DNA from: JBHGAV01 sp041946685
GTDB lineage: Bacteria > Acidobacteriota > Terriglobia > Bryobacterales > Bryobacteraceae
Reading direction: 5' to 3'
Length of the DNA: 64,000 nt
NCBI GenBank assembly: GCA_041946685.1
Contig: JBHGAV010000005.1
Coordinates: 1-64,000 of the forward strand
Positions 1-7,411 of this stretch are shown here, piece after piece. A model generated the notes under the pieces. That model made no database searches and was not told the DNA's origin. It saw only the letters and a list, made by a program, of their open reading frames with translations. The position numbers and the translations under genes are program-made. Position 1 is the first letter of the stretch. Every line of letters begins with the position of its first letter.

Positions 1-80
1 ATCTTCGGATTCCAGCGCTTGGTCTGGTGCCCGAAGTGAACGCCAGCTTCGAGCAATTCCTTCATCGAAATCGACGGCAA
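1..80 (-). CDS. rpsB: 30S ribosomal protein S2, N-terminal fragment (runs off the window)
   Basis: Only the first 26 or so codons are present on the minus strand. They read MPSISMKELLEAGVHFGHQT and on through KRWNPK, which is the universally conserved start of ribosomal protein S2. S2 is a small-subunit protein needed for S1 binding. The start is taken as TTG at 80-78, because a strong AAGGAGG ribosome binding site lies just upstream at 91-85. The internal ATG at 65-63 would leave that site about 19 nt away. The gene follows rplM and rpsI on the same strand, a common bacterial order, and elongation factor Ts would be expected next outside the window. The identity is very secure; the TTG start is inferred from the binding site. 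Confidence 0.93.
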   Translation of the reverse strand, partial: MPSISMKELLEAGVHFGHQTKRWNPK

Positions 81-84
81 AATG

Positions 85-91
85 CCTCCTT
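85..91 (-). promoter_or_regulatory. Shine-Dalgarno site that fixes the rpsB TTG start
   Basis: AAGGAGG on the minus strand ends 4 nt before a TTG codon at 80-78. It matches the anti-SD closely and favours TTG over the in-frame ATG 15 nt further on. Confidence 0.7.
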
Positions 92-215
92 ACTGTCCTC
101 CGATCCCCGTCGACGCGCGCGGTCCAAACGGGATTTGCTCGCGCGAAGGAGATTCGTCAACCGGCCTGCCGGCACGAGTGTTCGCCACCCTAGGCAGACC
201 TCCACAATGCCACGG

Positions 216-614
216 TTACCTCTTGGAGAACTGGAACCGCTTGCGGGCGCCCTTCTGGCCGTACTTCTTCCGCTCGTGGCCCCTGGGATCCCGGGTGAGG
301 TACCCGAGTTCTTTCAACTTCGGCCGAAGCTCGGAGTTGTAACCAGCCAGCGCGCGCGCGATACCCAAACGGGCCGCGCCGGCCTGGCCATGAAGCCCTC
401 CGCCGGACGCCAGGATCAGGACGTCGAAGCGGTCCGCCATCTCGGTGGCGAGCAACGGCTGGCGAACCAGGCTCCTTTCCGCCTCGGTTGGGAAATAGGA
501 CTCGAAAGCCCTATTGTTGACCGTGATCTGTCCTTTGCCCGGCCTGAGGAATACACGCGCCACCGCCGTGCGACGCCGGCCGGTAGCCAAATGTTGTACC
601 AAACTCGCTGCCAC
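216..614 (-). CDS. rpsI: 30S ribosomal protein S9
   Basis: This is ribosomal protein S9, a small-subunit head protein whose C-terminal tail reaches the P-site tRNA. The conserved ATGRRRTAVARV block lies near the N-terminus, DPRGHERKKYGQKGARKRFQ is at the C-terminus, and the protein ends in the diagnostic FSKR tail. The reading frame is open from 644, but the GTG at 614-612 is chosen. It gives 132 aa, the usual S9 length, and has a GAGAGG-type site about 7 nt upstream. The gene lies 26 nt downstream of rplM and is surely co-transcribed with it. The region between rpsI and rpsB (81-215) shows no gene and only weak, short inverted repeats. Confidence 0.96.
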   Translation of the reverse strand: MAASLVQHLATGRRRTAVARVFLRPGKGQITVNNRAFESYFPTEAERSLVRQPLLATEMADRFDVLILASGGGLHGQAGAARLGIARALAGYNSELRPKLKELGYLTRDPRGHERKKYGQKGARKRFQFSKR

Positions 615-640
615 TCGGAATCCTCTCTCTTCTCTCTGAC

Positions 641-1078
641 TCAATCCCCCGTCGCCGGTATCGGCACCGGTTTCTGGGCCTGCTGGCGGTGCTTGTCGCC
701 GGCGTACACCTTGAGCTTCTTCACCATGTGCTTGCCCAGCTTGGTCTTCGGCAACATGCCCGCGACGGCGTACTCCACCATCCGCACGGGGCTCTTGCCC
801 CGCATGTCGCGCGCGCTGACCGCGACCAGGCCGCCTGGGTAGCCCGAGTGACGGCGGTAGACCTTCTGCAGTTCCTTGTTACCCGTGAGCCGCACCTTGG
901 CGGCGTTGATGACAACCACGTGATCGCCCATATCGAGGAACGGCGTGTAGTTCGGCTTGTGCTTACCCATCAACAGCCTCGCGGCCTTGCTGGCCAGCCG
1001 GCCCAGAACCGCGTTCTCGGCGTCGATCAGGTACCAGTCTCGCTTGATGTCGTTCCCGGAAGGGAATTTCGTACTCAT
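641..1078 (-). CDS. rplM: 50S ribosomal protein L13
   Basis: L13 is an early-assembly large-subunit protein. The 145 aa protein has the typical DWYLIDAENAVLGRLAS opening, the central GDHVVVINAAKVRLTGNK segment and the YRRHSGYPGG motif, followed by the basic MLPKTKLGKHMVKKLKVYAG region. Its length fits the family (about 140-150 aa). It is the first gene of the rplM-rpsI-rpsB transcription unit, and a good sigma-70-type promoter lies upstream at 1120-1148. The ATG start at 1078 agrees with homologue length. Confidence 0.97.
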   Translation of the reverse strand: MSTKFPSGNDIKRDWYLIDAENAVLGRLASKAARLLMGKHKPNYTPFLDMGDHVVVINAAKVRLTGNKELQKVYRRHSGYPGGLVAVSARDMRGKSPVRMVEYAVAGMLPKTKLGKHMVKKLKVYAGDKHRQQAQKPVPIPATGD

Positions 1079-1119
1079 GGACAGACGTTTCCTCGTCAGC
1101 TAACTGCCACAAAAATAAT

Positions 1120-1148
1120 AGCCTACAGCACCTACGCATTGAAGTCAA
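1120..1148 (-). promoter_or_regulatory. Putative sigma-70 promoter of the rplM operon
   Basis: On the minus strand a TTGACT -35 box (1148-1143) is separated by exactly 17 bp from a TAGGCT -10 box (1125-1120), about 40 nt before the rplM start. The -35 box is nearly perfect and the -10 box is weak. This is a sequence prediction only. Confidence 0.45.
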
Positions 1149-1222
1149 ATGCGGGCACCCCCTTGCAAATCGGATCGAATTGAGTCAATCTGGATGGTTT
1201 TCCATCTTTATCGGACAACCCA

Positions 1223-2176
1223 ATGCGGGTCAGAGTTCTTTATCACGACCATTGCTTCGATGGCGCCGCAGCGGCGGCGTTCTTTAGCCGGTTCCTTCAG
1301 GACCGGTTCCATCCCGACGCCGAGTTCGTCTTCACGGGCCTGGCCCACAAGGCCTCCGAGCTTTTCAGCGAAGACATGTTCGACGGCGACCAGAACGCCA
1401 TTGTCGACTTCAAGTACTCGCCCCACCCCCGACTGACCTGGTGGTTCGACCACCACCAGAGCGCCTTCCTCCAGCCCGAAGATGAGGAGCACTTCCGCCA
1501 GGACACCAGCGGGCGGAAGATGTACGACCCGGCTTCCCACTCCTGCACCAAGTTCATCGCCAAGGTCGCCAAGGAGAAATTCGGTTACGAGGCCGAGGAC
1601 CTCGCCGACCTGGTCAGATGGGCTGACATTATCGACGGCGCCCAGTACCCCGACGCGGCCACCGCCGTGGACCTGGGAGCGCCCGCCATGAAGCTCACCC
1701 TGGTCATAGAGGGGGCCAAAGAGCCGGGGATCGTGGAGAGGGTGATCCGCTGGATGCGGCGCTCCAGCCTGGCCGCGATCATGGCCCAGCCCGAGATCCA
1801 GGCGATCTACGCGCCGCTCTACGACCGTCACCTGAAATCCATAGAGATCATTCGCACTCAGGCCTCCCAGTCCGACGGTGTTGTGTTCTTCGACCTGATC
1901 GACCACAACCTGGACGGCTACAACAAGTTCATTCCCTACTACCTGTTCCCCGACTCGGTCTATACGGTCTCGGTGAGCAGGTCCAGTTTCCGGACCAAGG
2001 TTTCCGTCGGTTCCAATCCCTGGGCTAGAAAGCCGCTCGTCCACAATCTCGCTACCATATGCGAGCGCTACGGCGGCGGGGGTCACCCTCGCGTCGGCGC
2101 CATTAGCTTCGGGCTCGACCAACTGGCTGAAGCTCGCAAAGCCGCCCTGGAGATTGTGGAAGAATTGAAGCGATAG
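1223..2176 (+). CDS. DHH-superfamily phosphoesterase
   Basis: A 317 aa cytosolic protein of the DHH/DHHA1 phosphoesterase superfamily, which includes RecJ-like and NrnA-like nanoRNases and inorganic pyrophosphatases. Motif I reads HDHCFDG (residues 8-14). The signature DHH triad sits at residues 76-78 in FDHHQS, and a glycine-rich GGGGHPR motif near residue 285 is typical of the substrate-binding DHHA1 domain. These histidines and aspartates would bind two Mn ions. The N-terminal and C-terminal motifs are both intact, so the protein is probably active on phosphodiesters or oligonucleotides. The exact substrate cannot be assigned. It is divergent from rplM and precedes an S41-like gene by 13 nt. 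Length fits the shorter NrnA-like branch better than RecJ. Confidence 0.8.
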   Translation: MRVRVLYHDHCFDGAAAAAFFSRFLQDRFHPDAEFVFTGLAHKASELFSEDMFDGDQNAIVDFKYSPHPRLTWWFDHHQSAFLQPEDEEHFRQDTSGRKMYDPASHSCTKFIAKVAKEKFGYEAEDLADLVRWADIIDGAQYPDAATAVDLGAPAMKLTLVIEGAKEPGIVERVIRWMRRSSLAAIMAQPEIQAIYAPLYDRHLKSIEIIRTQASQSDGVVFFDLIDHNLDGYNKFIPYYLFPDSVYTVSVSRSSFRTKVSVGSNPWARKPLVHNLATICERYGGGGHPRVGAISFGLDQLAEARKAALEIVEELKR

Positions 2177-2189
2177 GCGGAAAGCCGAA

Positions 2190-4343
2190 TTGAAGACGGG
2201 TTCCAGGCTCGCTGTTGCGCTTGGTCTGTCGCTGCTTGCGTCCGCCGGACAGGCCGCCGTGGAGGCTGCCTCCGTCGAACGCCTCGCCGCGCTTGGAAAG
2301 CTCTGGGTTTCGGTCAAGTATTTTCATCCCTTCCTGGCGTACAAGGACATCGACTGGGACACCGCCCTGCTCGCGGCTCTCCCCAAGGCCGCCGCAGCCA
2401 GGAGCACTGCCGAATACGCCTCGGCCGTCCAGTCGATGCTCGATGTGCTGGGCGATCCGGCAACTCGTGTCGTTGGCCCCACCCCTGGCCCCGGCCTTGT
2501 GCCCCCCGCTGCCAACCACGACGGCGTCCTGGTTCTTCCTGCTGCGTCATTGCGCTCCGCGGTTCCTCGGATTGACGCCGCCAAGGCCGTGGTGTTCGAC
2601 CTCCGCCGGTACGAAGAGCAGGCTGGACTGCTCTTCATCGCCGCAGGGCTGAACAGCCGTCTCGCATATGGCTCCCTGAAGGCTCCGGGCCACCGCTCGC
2701 GGATTCACTCCGGGCTCGCCTCTCCCTGGAACGGGGGCAGCGTCTACTACCATTCGGCGTTCTACGTCCGCGATGGAGCGGTGATCCAGGGAGCTCCGGG
2801 GGTGCGCCAGAAGCCGCTCGTCTTCCTCATCGACGCCTCGTCCAGCCTGCCCCCCATCCTGCCTGCCTTGCAGGCCGCGGGAAAGGCCAAGGTCGTGGCC
2901 CAGGGTGGCGCCAGCGATGCATCCCTGGTTGAAAAGAGCGTCATCGACCTTCCGGACGGGGTCCGCGTCCAACTGCGTACGAGCGAGCTGGTTTACGAGG
3001 ATGGCTCCACGGGCCTTGTCCCCGACCTGGTCGTTTCCGGAACGGCTGAGGACGCCCTCGAAGCCGCGTTGCGCGCGGCCCGCGATCCTTCCTCCGTTCC
3101 TTCCGCCGTCCGGCCGAAGCTGCCCGCCTATGGGGTCCCGCGCCGCGAGGAGGCTTACGCGGCGTCCGAGTACCCCGGCCGGGAGCTGCGTCTGCTCGCG
3201 GCCTTCCGCCTATGGGGAGCCTTCCAACACTTCTTCGCTTACCGGGATCTCATGGAGGTGGATTGGAACCAGGTTCTCAAAGACTTCCTGCCCCGCTTCG
3301 AGAGTGCCGGCGACGCCACCGAGTACGCTCTGACGCTGGCGGAGATGGCGGCCCACGCCCGTGACTCGCACGTGACGCTCACAGGCAGCTGCGCCCTCGA
3401 CCGCTACCTCGGCCAGGCGTCGCCGGCCGTTGTCACGCGGATGATCGAAGGTAAGCCGGTGGTCACCTGGGCGGCGCCGGACACCGGCCTATCTGCCGGC
3501 GACGTGGTGACCAGAGTGGACGGCGAGGAGGCTGCCGCCCGCATCGCCCGCCTCTCGCGCTACATTGCCGCCTCGACGCCGCAGTCGCTCGACCGGCGTG
3601 TCATGCAGCTCTGGCTCAACGGAGAGCCCGGCTCTGAGGCTCTGATCGAGGTGCGCAACAAGCAGGTCCGGCTTAAGCGCAGCCTCGCTTCCACACCGCG
3701 GCGTGAACGCACCGGCGACGTCGTGCAGCTTCTGCCGGGCGGTGCCGGCTACGTCGATTTGGACGGTTTGCTTCCCGAGCAGGTGGACGGCATGTTCGAG
3801 AGGTTGAAGAGCACCAAGGCCATCATCTTCGACATGCGGGGATATCCCAACGGGACGTCCTGGCTCATCGCTCCGCGGCTCACGGACCGGAAGCGGGTCG
3901 CGGCGGCCCGCTTCCGGCGGCCGCTGGCGCTGGCGCCGCCCGGATTATCAGGCGACGTCGGCACCCTCGGAGCGGGCTGGGATTTCGTGCAGTACCTGCC
4001 GGAGCCGTCCCAGTGGACCTATCGCGGCCGGACTGTCATGCTGATCGACGAACGCACCATCAGCCAGGCCGAGCATGCCGGTCTTTTCTTTCGGGCGGCC
4101 AATGGAACCCGGTTCATCGGCAGCCGCTCGGCCGGGGCGGACGGAGACATTACCAACATCGTGGTGCCGGGCGGCGTCACGATCAGTTTCTCGGGTCAGG
4201 AGATCCGCCACGCGGACGGGCGTCCTTTGCAGAGGGTCGGCCTGATCCCCGACGTGGAAGTGAAGCCCACCATCGCAGGCATCCGCGCGGGCCGCGACGA
4301 AGTCCTGGAGAAGGCCCTGGAATTCCTCGGGCTACAATGGTAG
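2190..4343 (+). CDS. Exported S41-family peptidase with an internal duplication
   Basis: A 717 aa protein starting at TTG with a clear signal peptide (LAVALGLSLLASAGQA). It looks like two S41/C-terminal-processing-protease units in tandem. The helical module LWVSVKYFHPFLAYKDIDWD (about residues 35-55) recurs as LWGAFQHFFAYRDLMEVDWN (about 345-365), each followed by an AEYA/TEYALTLAEM-type helix. The second unit continues with a PDZ-like stretch (LSAGDVVTRVDGEEA) and the S41 core. There Ser625 in RTISQAEH fits the nucleophile position. The equivalent place in the first copy (LIDASSSLPPILPAL) is degenerate, so the first copy is probably structural. It likely acts in the periplasm on protein or peptide substrates. 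The start codon is the least certain part. Confidence 0.75.
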   Translation: MKTGSRLAVALGLSLLASAGQAAVEAASVERLAALGKLWVSVKYFHPFLAYKDIDWDTALLAALPKAAAARSTAEYASAVQSMLDVLGDPATRVVGPTPGPGLVPPAANHDGVLVLPAASLRSAVPRIDAAKAVVFDLRRYEEQAGLLFIAAGLNSRLAYGSLKAPGHRSRIHSGLASPWNGGSVYYHSAFYVRDGAVIQGAPGVRQKPLVFLIDASSSLPPILPALQAAGKAKVVAQGGASDASLVEKSVIDLPDGVRVQLRTSELVYEDGSTGLVPDLVVSGTAEDALEAALRAARDPSSVPSAVRPKLPAYGVPRREEAYAASEYPGRELRLLAAFRLWGAFQHFFAYRDLMEVDWNQVLKDFLPRFESAGDATEYALTLAEMAAHARDSHVTLTGSCALDRYLGQASPAVVTRMIEGKPVVTWAAPDTGLSAGDVVTRVDGEEAAARIARLSRYIAASTPQSLDRRVMQLWLNGEPGSEALIEVRNKQVRLKRSLASTPRRERTGDVVQLLPGGAGYVDLDGLLPEQVDGMFERLKSTKAIIFDMRGYPNGTSWLIAPRLTDRKRVAAARFRRPLALAPPGLSGDVGTLGAGWDFVQYLPEPSQWTYRGRTVMLIDERTISQAEHAGLFFRAANGTRFIGSRSAGADGDITNIVVPGGVTISFSGQEIRHADGRPLQRVGLIPDVEVKPTIAGIRAGRDEVLEKALEFLGLQW

Positions 4344-4348
4344 GCGCA

Positions 4349-4774
4349 ATGCGACGACACACATCGATTCTCGTACTGGTTTTGGCAGCGGGCCTGGTTC
4401 TGTCGGCCGCCGTTCAAGATGAAGTGGCGCAGGCCGAGAAGGCGTGGGCTACGGCGGTCGTGAAGGGCGACTTCGCGACGCTCGACAAGCTGCTGGCGGA
4501 CGGTCTGATCTACACCCATTCCAGCGGGCTCGTGGAAGACAAAGCCGCTTACGTTGGAAGCATGAAGTCCGGCAAGCTGAAATACGAGACCCTCAACGAG
4601 GAAGGGGTCAGGGTGATCCCGTACGGCGATGCCGCGATAGTCCATGCTCAGGTGAAGATGGGCGGGATCAATAACGGACAGCCGTTCAACGTCTCCGCGG
4701 TGCTGACTCACGTTTGGGTCAAGCAGGGAGGCGCATGGAAGCTGGCGTCGCACCAGGCCACCCGGCTGCCCTGA
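4349..4774 (+). CDS. Exported NTF2-like (SnoaL/DUF4440-type) protein
   Basis: A 141 aa protein with a signal peptide (SILVLVLAAGLVLSAAV) followed by a cone-shaped NTF2-like fold. The diagnostic pattern is an opening helix with AEKAWATAVVKGDFATLDKLLADG, then LIYTHSSGLVEDKAAYVGSM, and the closing strand THVWVKQGGAWKLASHQATRL, all characteristic of DUF4440. Members bind small ligands or act as ketosteroid-isomerase-like enzymes, and the function here is unknown. The ATG at 4349 is preferred over the ATG at 4337, which overlaps the preceding stop codon. It lies 5 nt after the S41 gene and 2 nt before the DUF2905 gene, so the three are probably co-transcribed. Confidence 0.75.
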   Translation: MRRHTSILVLVLAAGLVLSAAVQDEVAQAEKAWATAVVKGDFATLDKLLADGLIYTHSSGLVEDKAAYVGSMKSGKLKYETLNEEGVRVIPYGDAAIVHAQVKMGGINNGQPFNVSAVLTHVWVKQGGAWKLASHQATRLP

Positions 4775-4776
4775 GG

Positions 4777-4995
4777 ATGTCTTCCCTCGGCCGGACGCTC
4801 ATCATTGTCGGGGCGCTGATCATGGCCCTGGGTCTGCTGCTGTCGTTCGGCGGGCGTCTCCCGTTCCGCATCGGCCGCCTGCCGGGCGACATTCTGATCA
4901 AGGGCAAGCACTCAGTCTTCTACTTCCCTTTAGCGACGGGGCTGCTGCTGAGCCTCGTGCTGAGCCTTGTGCTGTGGCTGTTGAACCGCAAGTAG
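4777..4995 (+). CDS. DUF2905 small membrane protein
   Basis: A 72 aa protein with two membrane helices, LIIVGALIMALGLLLSF near the N-terminus and FYFPLATGLLLSLVLSLVLW near the C-terminus. Between them is the family motif GRLPFRIGRLPGDI, which marks DUF2905. The function of the family is unknown. The ATG at 4777 directly follows the stop of the previous gene and gives the normal family length. It meets the oppositely oriented transposase gene end to end with a 2 nt gap. Confidence 0.85.
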   Translation: MSSLGRTLIIVGALIMALGLLLSFGGRLPFRIGRLPGDILIKGKHSVFYFPLATGLLLSLVLSLVLWLLNRK

Positions 4996-4997
4996 GG

Positions 4998-5612
4998 TCA
5001 ACCTCGAACAGTCCGTCTGGACGCGCTTGACCATGGCCACTGCTCGGCGTGGGTCGTAAGGCCGGCCTTCACTGGATTCTCCTCCACGTACCTGACGATC
5101 CGCGCCATCTCCCAGCGATCCCGAACCCAGCGGTCGAAGGACTCGCTCTGCCAGAAGGGCTGTCCCGTGCGTCCCAGGAGCAGGTTTGCCTCCTTTGCGC
5201 TGTATCCCTTGACCGCCTTGGTGATCTTCCACATTTCCACGTGTGGACTCACCACCAGATGAACGTGGTTGGGCATGACGACCCACGCTTGAAGGTCGTA
5301 CAGGTCCAGCTCCCTCCCCGCGAACCCGATGCTCCGCGCCACCGCCCCGGCAATTGCCGGTTCTGTGAGCCACATTGGGCCGGAGAGGGCCTTATCCAGC
5401 TCGCGGTCTATCCGGACGAAGTCCCGCCCGGAACGAATCACGCCGTCCCCAGCGACGGAACTCGGCAGGGAACCGTGCAGCCGCCAGGTCAGAAACAGAG
5501 CCGCCCCGTCCGGTTGCCAGTGAGGGAGCTTCCGCCGATACCAGCCGTCTTGGACGCCCACTCCAGATTGTGCCCGGACGGGACGTAGCGTCTCACCGCA
5601 GCCGTAGGACAA
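4998..5612 (-). CDS. REP-associated tyrosine transposase (RAYT, TnpA-REP)
   Basis: An HUH-type single-strand DNA transposase of the Y1/IS200-like clan that handles REP palindromes. The HUH motif is present as MPNHVHLVV (His116 and His118 in the longest reading). The candidate nucleophile is Tyr137 in VKGYSAKEAN, followed by the family-typical GQPFWQSESFDRWVRD and a YVEENPVKAGL C-terminal block. The open frame begins at a TTG (5612-5610) that lies inside the REP hairpin. The true start may be a GTG about 16 codons later, since the first residues have no family resemblance. RAYTs are usually single-copy domesticated genes flanked by REPs, as seen here, and are not classic insertion sequences. 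The gene looks intact. Confidence 0.88.
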   Translation of the reverse strand: MSYGCGETLRPVRAQSGVGVQDGWYRRKLPHWQPDGAALFLTWRLHGSLPSSVAGDGVIRSGRDFVRIDRELDKALSGPMWLTEPAIAGAVARSIGFAGRELDLYDLQAWVVMPNHVHLVVSPHVEMWKITKAVKGYSAKEANLLLGRTGQPFWQSESFDRWVRDRWEMARIVRYVEENPVKAGLTTHAEQWPWSSASRRTVRG

Positions 5613-5658
5613 GCCTCCCGGCTTGTCCCCAGGGGACAGGACGGGAGTCCTGTCCTAC
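5604..5658. repeat. REP pair (BIME-like) beside the RAYT gene
   Basis: Two adjacent imperfect palindromes. The first is GGACAAGCC-tcc-CGGCTTGTCC and the second is GGACAGGAC-gggag-TCCTGTCC. They are joined by a short spacer, and the whole unit is bounded by inverted GTAGGACA and TGTCCTAC. It lies between the 3' end of ribE and the 5' end of the transposase and overlaps the first codon of the longest transposase frame. Such pairs are the expected substrate of the adjacent RAYT. It may also act as a terminator for the ribE transcript. Confidence 0.75.
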
Positions 5659-5665
5659 CGATGTG

Positions 5666-6304
5666 TCAGTAACCCAGCTCTTCGAGCTTCTCCATCGTCA
5701 GGCCGGACCGGCCGCGGCGGTTGAGCAGCTTCTCCACGTACTTGGCCAGAATGTCGCACTCGATGTTAAGCCGGTCTCCCGGCCGCCGCGCCCGCAGGTT
5801 CGTGTTTTGGTAAGTGTGCGGGATCACGGTGATCGACATCACGTCCCCTTCGATCTCGGCTACGGTGAGGCTTATCCCGTCCAGGGCCACCGAACCCTTG
5901 GAAACCAGGTACGGCTCCAGCTCCCGCGGCACCCGCACCGTCAGCCACCAGTTCCCTTCCCCCACGGACTTCAGTGCGATCAGTTCCCCCGTCGCGTCCA
6001 CGTGCCCCTGCACGATGTGGCCGTCCAGCCGGCCCGCGGGCGACAGCGCCCGCTCCAGATTCACGAGCGCCCGCGGCTTCAGGTCCCCCAGGTTCGTGCG
6101 CCGCAGCGTTTCCGGCGCGACGTCCGCCGTGAACATCCCTTGCGATGCCTCGACTTCGGTCAGGCACGCTCCGTTCACCGAAACGCTCGACCCCGCGGCC
6201 AGCCCCGAAGCGACCTTGGGGCACCGCACGCGCAGCCGCCCGCCCGCGCCCCGCGGCTCAAAGGATTCCACCTCCCCCACTTCCTCTATGATTCCCGTGA
6301 ACAC
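5666..6304 (-). CDS. ribE: Riboflavin synthase alpha subunit
   Basis: Catalyses the dismutation of two 6,7-dimethyl-8-ribityllumazine molecules to riboflavin, the last step of riboflavin synthesis. The 212 aa protein shows the two-fold lumazine-binding repeat. The first barrel opens with MFTGIIEEVG and carries SVSVNGACLT. The second has GHIVQGHVDATGEL and SVALDGISLTV, ending with IPHTYQNTNL. The length is typical. It starts 3 nt after ribD on the same strand, within a ftsY-ribD-ribE cluster. In some bacteria the same gene is named ribC. No FMN riboswitch was recognised upstream of the cluster. Confidence 0.95.
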   Translation of the reverse strand: MFTGIIEEVGEVESFEPRGAGGRLRVRCPKVASGLAAGSSVSVNGACLTEVEASQGMFTADVAPETLRRTNLGDLKPRALVNLERALSPAGRLDGHIVQGHVDATGELIALKSVGEGNWWLTVRVPRELEPYLVSKGSVALDGISLTVAEIEGDVMSITVIPHTYQNTNLRARRPGDRLNIECDILAKYVEKLLNRRGRSGLTMEKLEELGY

Positions 6305-6307
6305 CGC

Positions 6308-7411
6308 TTAGCCGCCTTTCACCAGCCACGCCTCCACCGCGAACTCGTCCTCCGAGATGCGGTGCAGCGCCACGTCGCGGAACAGGATCGCTTCCGAGCG
6401 GCGCCTCCGGCCCGCGCCCGCCACGACGGGCAGCGAGTGCAGTCCTCCCAGAATCTTCGGGGCGTAGTAGAAGTAGATCTTGTCCACCACCTCGGACTCG
6501 AGCGCGGTCCAGTTGACCTTGCCGCCGGCTTCGATCATCAAGGAGAGATACTTCTCCCGCGCCAGGTACTCCACCAGCCGGTGAAGGTCCGTCCGCCCGC
6601 CCTGCCCGTCGAGCGTCAAAATCCTGACGCCCAGATTCTCGAGCACCCGGTAGCGCTCCGGGGAGGCCGCCGAAGTTGTGACCACCAGCACGTCGTTCTG
6701 GCAGGTGGTAACCAGCCTGGCCGTGGGGGGCAGGCGGAGCTGGCTGTCGAGCACGATCCTGAGCAGCGGCCGGCTGCGCTCGAGCCCCGTGCGATCCGTC
6801 ATCAGGCAGTCGTCCGCCAGCACGGTGCCGATGCCGGTCAGAATCGCGTCGCTGCGGTGGCGGAGCTGCTGCACGTGCGCCCGCGCCGTCTCGCTGGTGA
6901 TCCACCCCTGGTTGTCGTCGGGAGCGGAGATCTTGCCGTCCAGCGTCACAGCCGCCTTGAGAGTCACCAGCGGCAGCCCGTGGCGCATGAAGTGCAAGAA
7001 CTCCTCATTGATGCTGGAAGCCTCACGCGTGTGCCGGGAATCCACCTCTACAGCTACTCCCGCTTCGCGCAGCCGGCGCAGTCCCACGCCCGAAACGAGC
7101 GGGTTGGGATCGGCCATGGCCGCGACCACTTTGCTCACGCCGGCCGAAATTATCGCTTCCGTGCAGGGACCCGTGCGGCCATGATGCGAACACGGCTCCA
7201 GAGTGACATACAGTGTGGCCCCGCGTGCGTTCTCCCCGGCCTCCTCCAGCGCCAGGACCTCGGCGTGCTTGACGCCCGCCCAGGTGTGGCACCCGCGTCC
7301 GACGATCCTGCCTTCACGCACCAGCACCGCACCCACGGCGGGATTCGGGCTGGTTCTGCCCTGCCCCTGGCGGGCCAGGTCGAGCGCTTCCTGCATGTAG
7401 TCCGGGTTCAT
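6308..7411 (-). CDS. ribD: Bifunctional riboflavin deaminase/reductase RibD
   Basis: Performs the second and third steps of riboflavin synthesis, deaminating the pyrimidinone and then reducing the ribosyl side chain with NADPH. The N-terminal deaminase domain (about residues 1-145) has the zinc and catalytic motif HAEVLALEEAGE, then TLYVTLEPCSHHGRTGPC. The C-terminal reductase domain begins around PLVTLKAAVTLDGKIS and contains the IEAGGKVNWTAL block. At 367 aa it is full length. The start codon overlaps the ftsY stop by 4 nt (ATGA), so translation is coupled, and ribE follows after 3 nt. Confidence 0.95.
   Translation of the reverse strand: MNPDYMQEALDLARQGQGRTSPNPAVGAVLVREGRIVGRGCHTWAGVKHAEVLALEEAGENARGATLYVTLEPCSHHGRTGPCTEAIISAGVSKVVAAMADPNPLVSGVGLRRLREAGVAVEVDSRHTREASSINEEFLHFMRHGLPLVTLKAAVTLDGKISAPDDNQGWITSETARAHVQQLRHRSDAILTGIGTVLADDCLMTDRTGLERSRPLLRIVLDSQLRLPPTARLVTTCQNDVLVVTTSAASPERYRVLENLGVRILTLDGQGGRTDLHRLVEYLAREKYLSLMIEAGGKVNWTALESEVVDKIYFYYAPKILGGLHSLPVVAGAGRRRRSEAILFRDVALHRISEDEFAVEAWLVKGG

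Noticed and set aside
63..65. Internal ATG as the rpsB start
   Set aside because: It lies about 19 nt from the only Shine-Dalgarno site, and a TTG start fits the spacing better.
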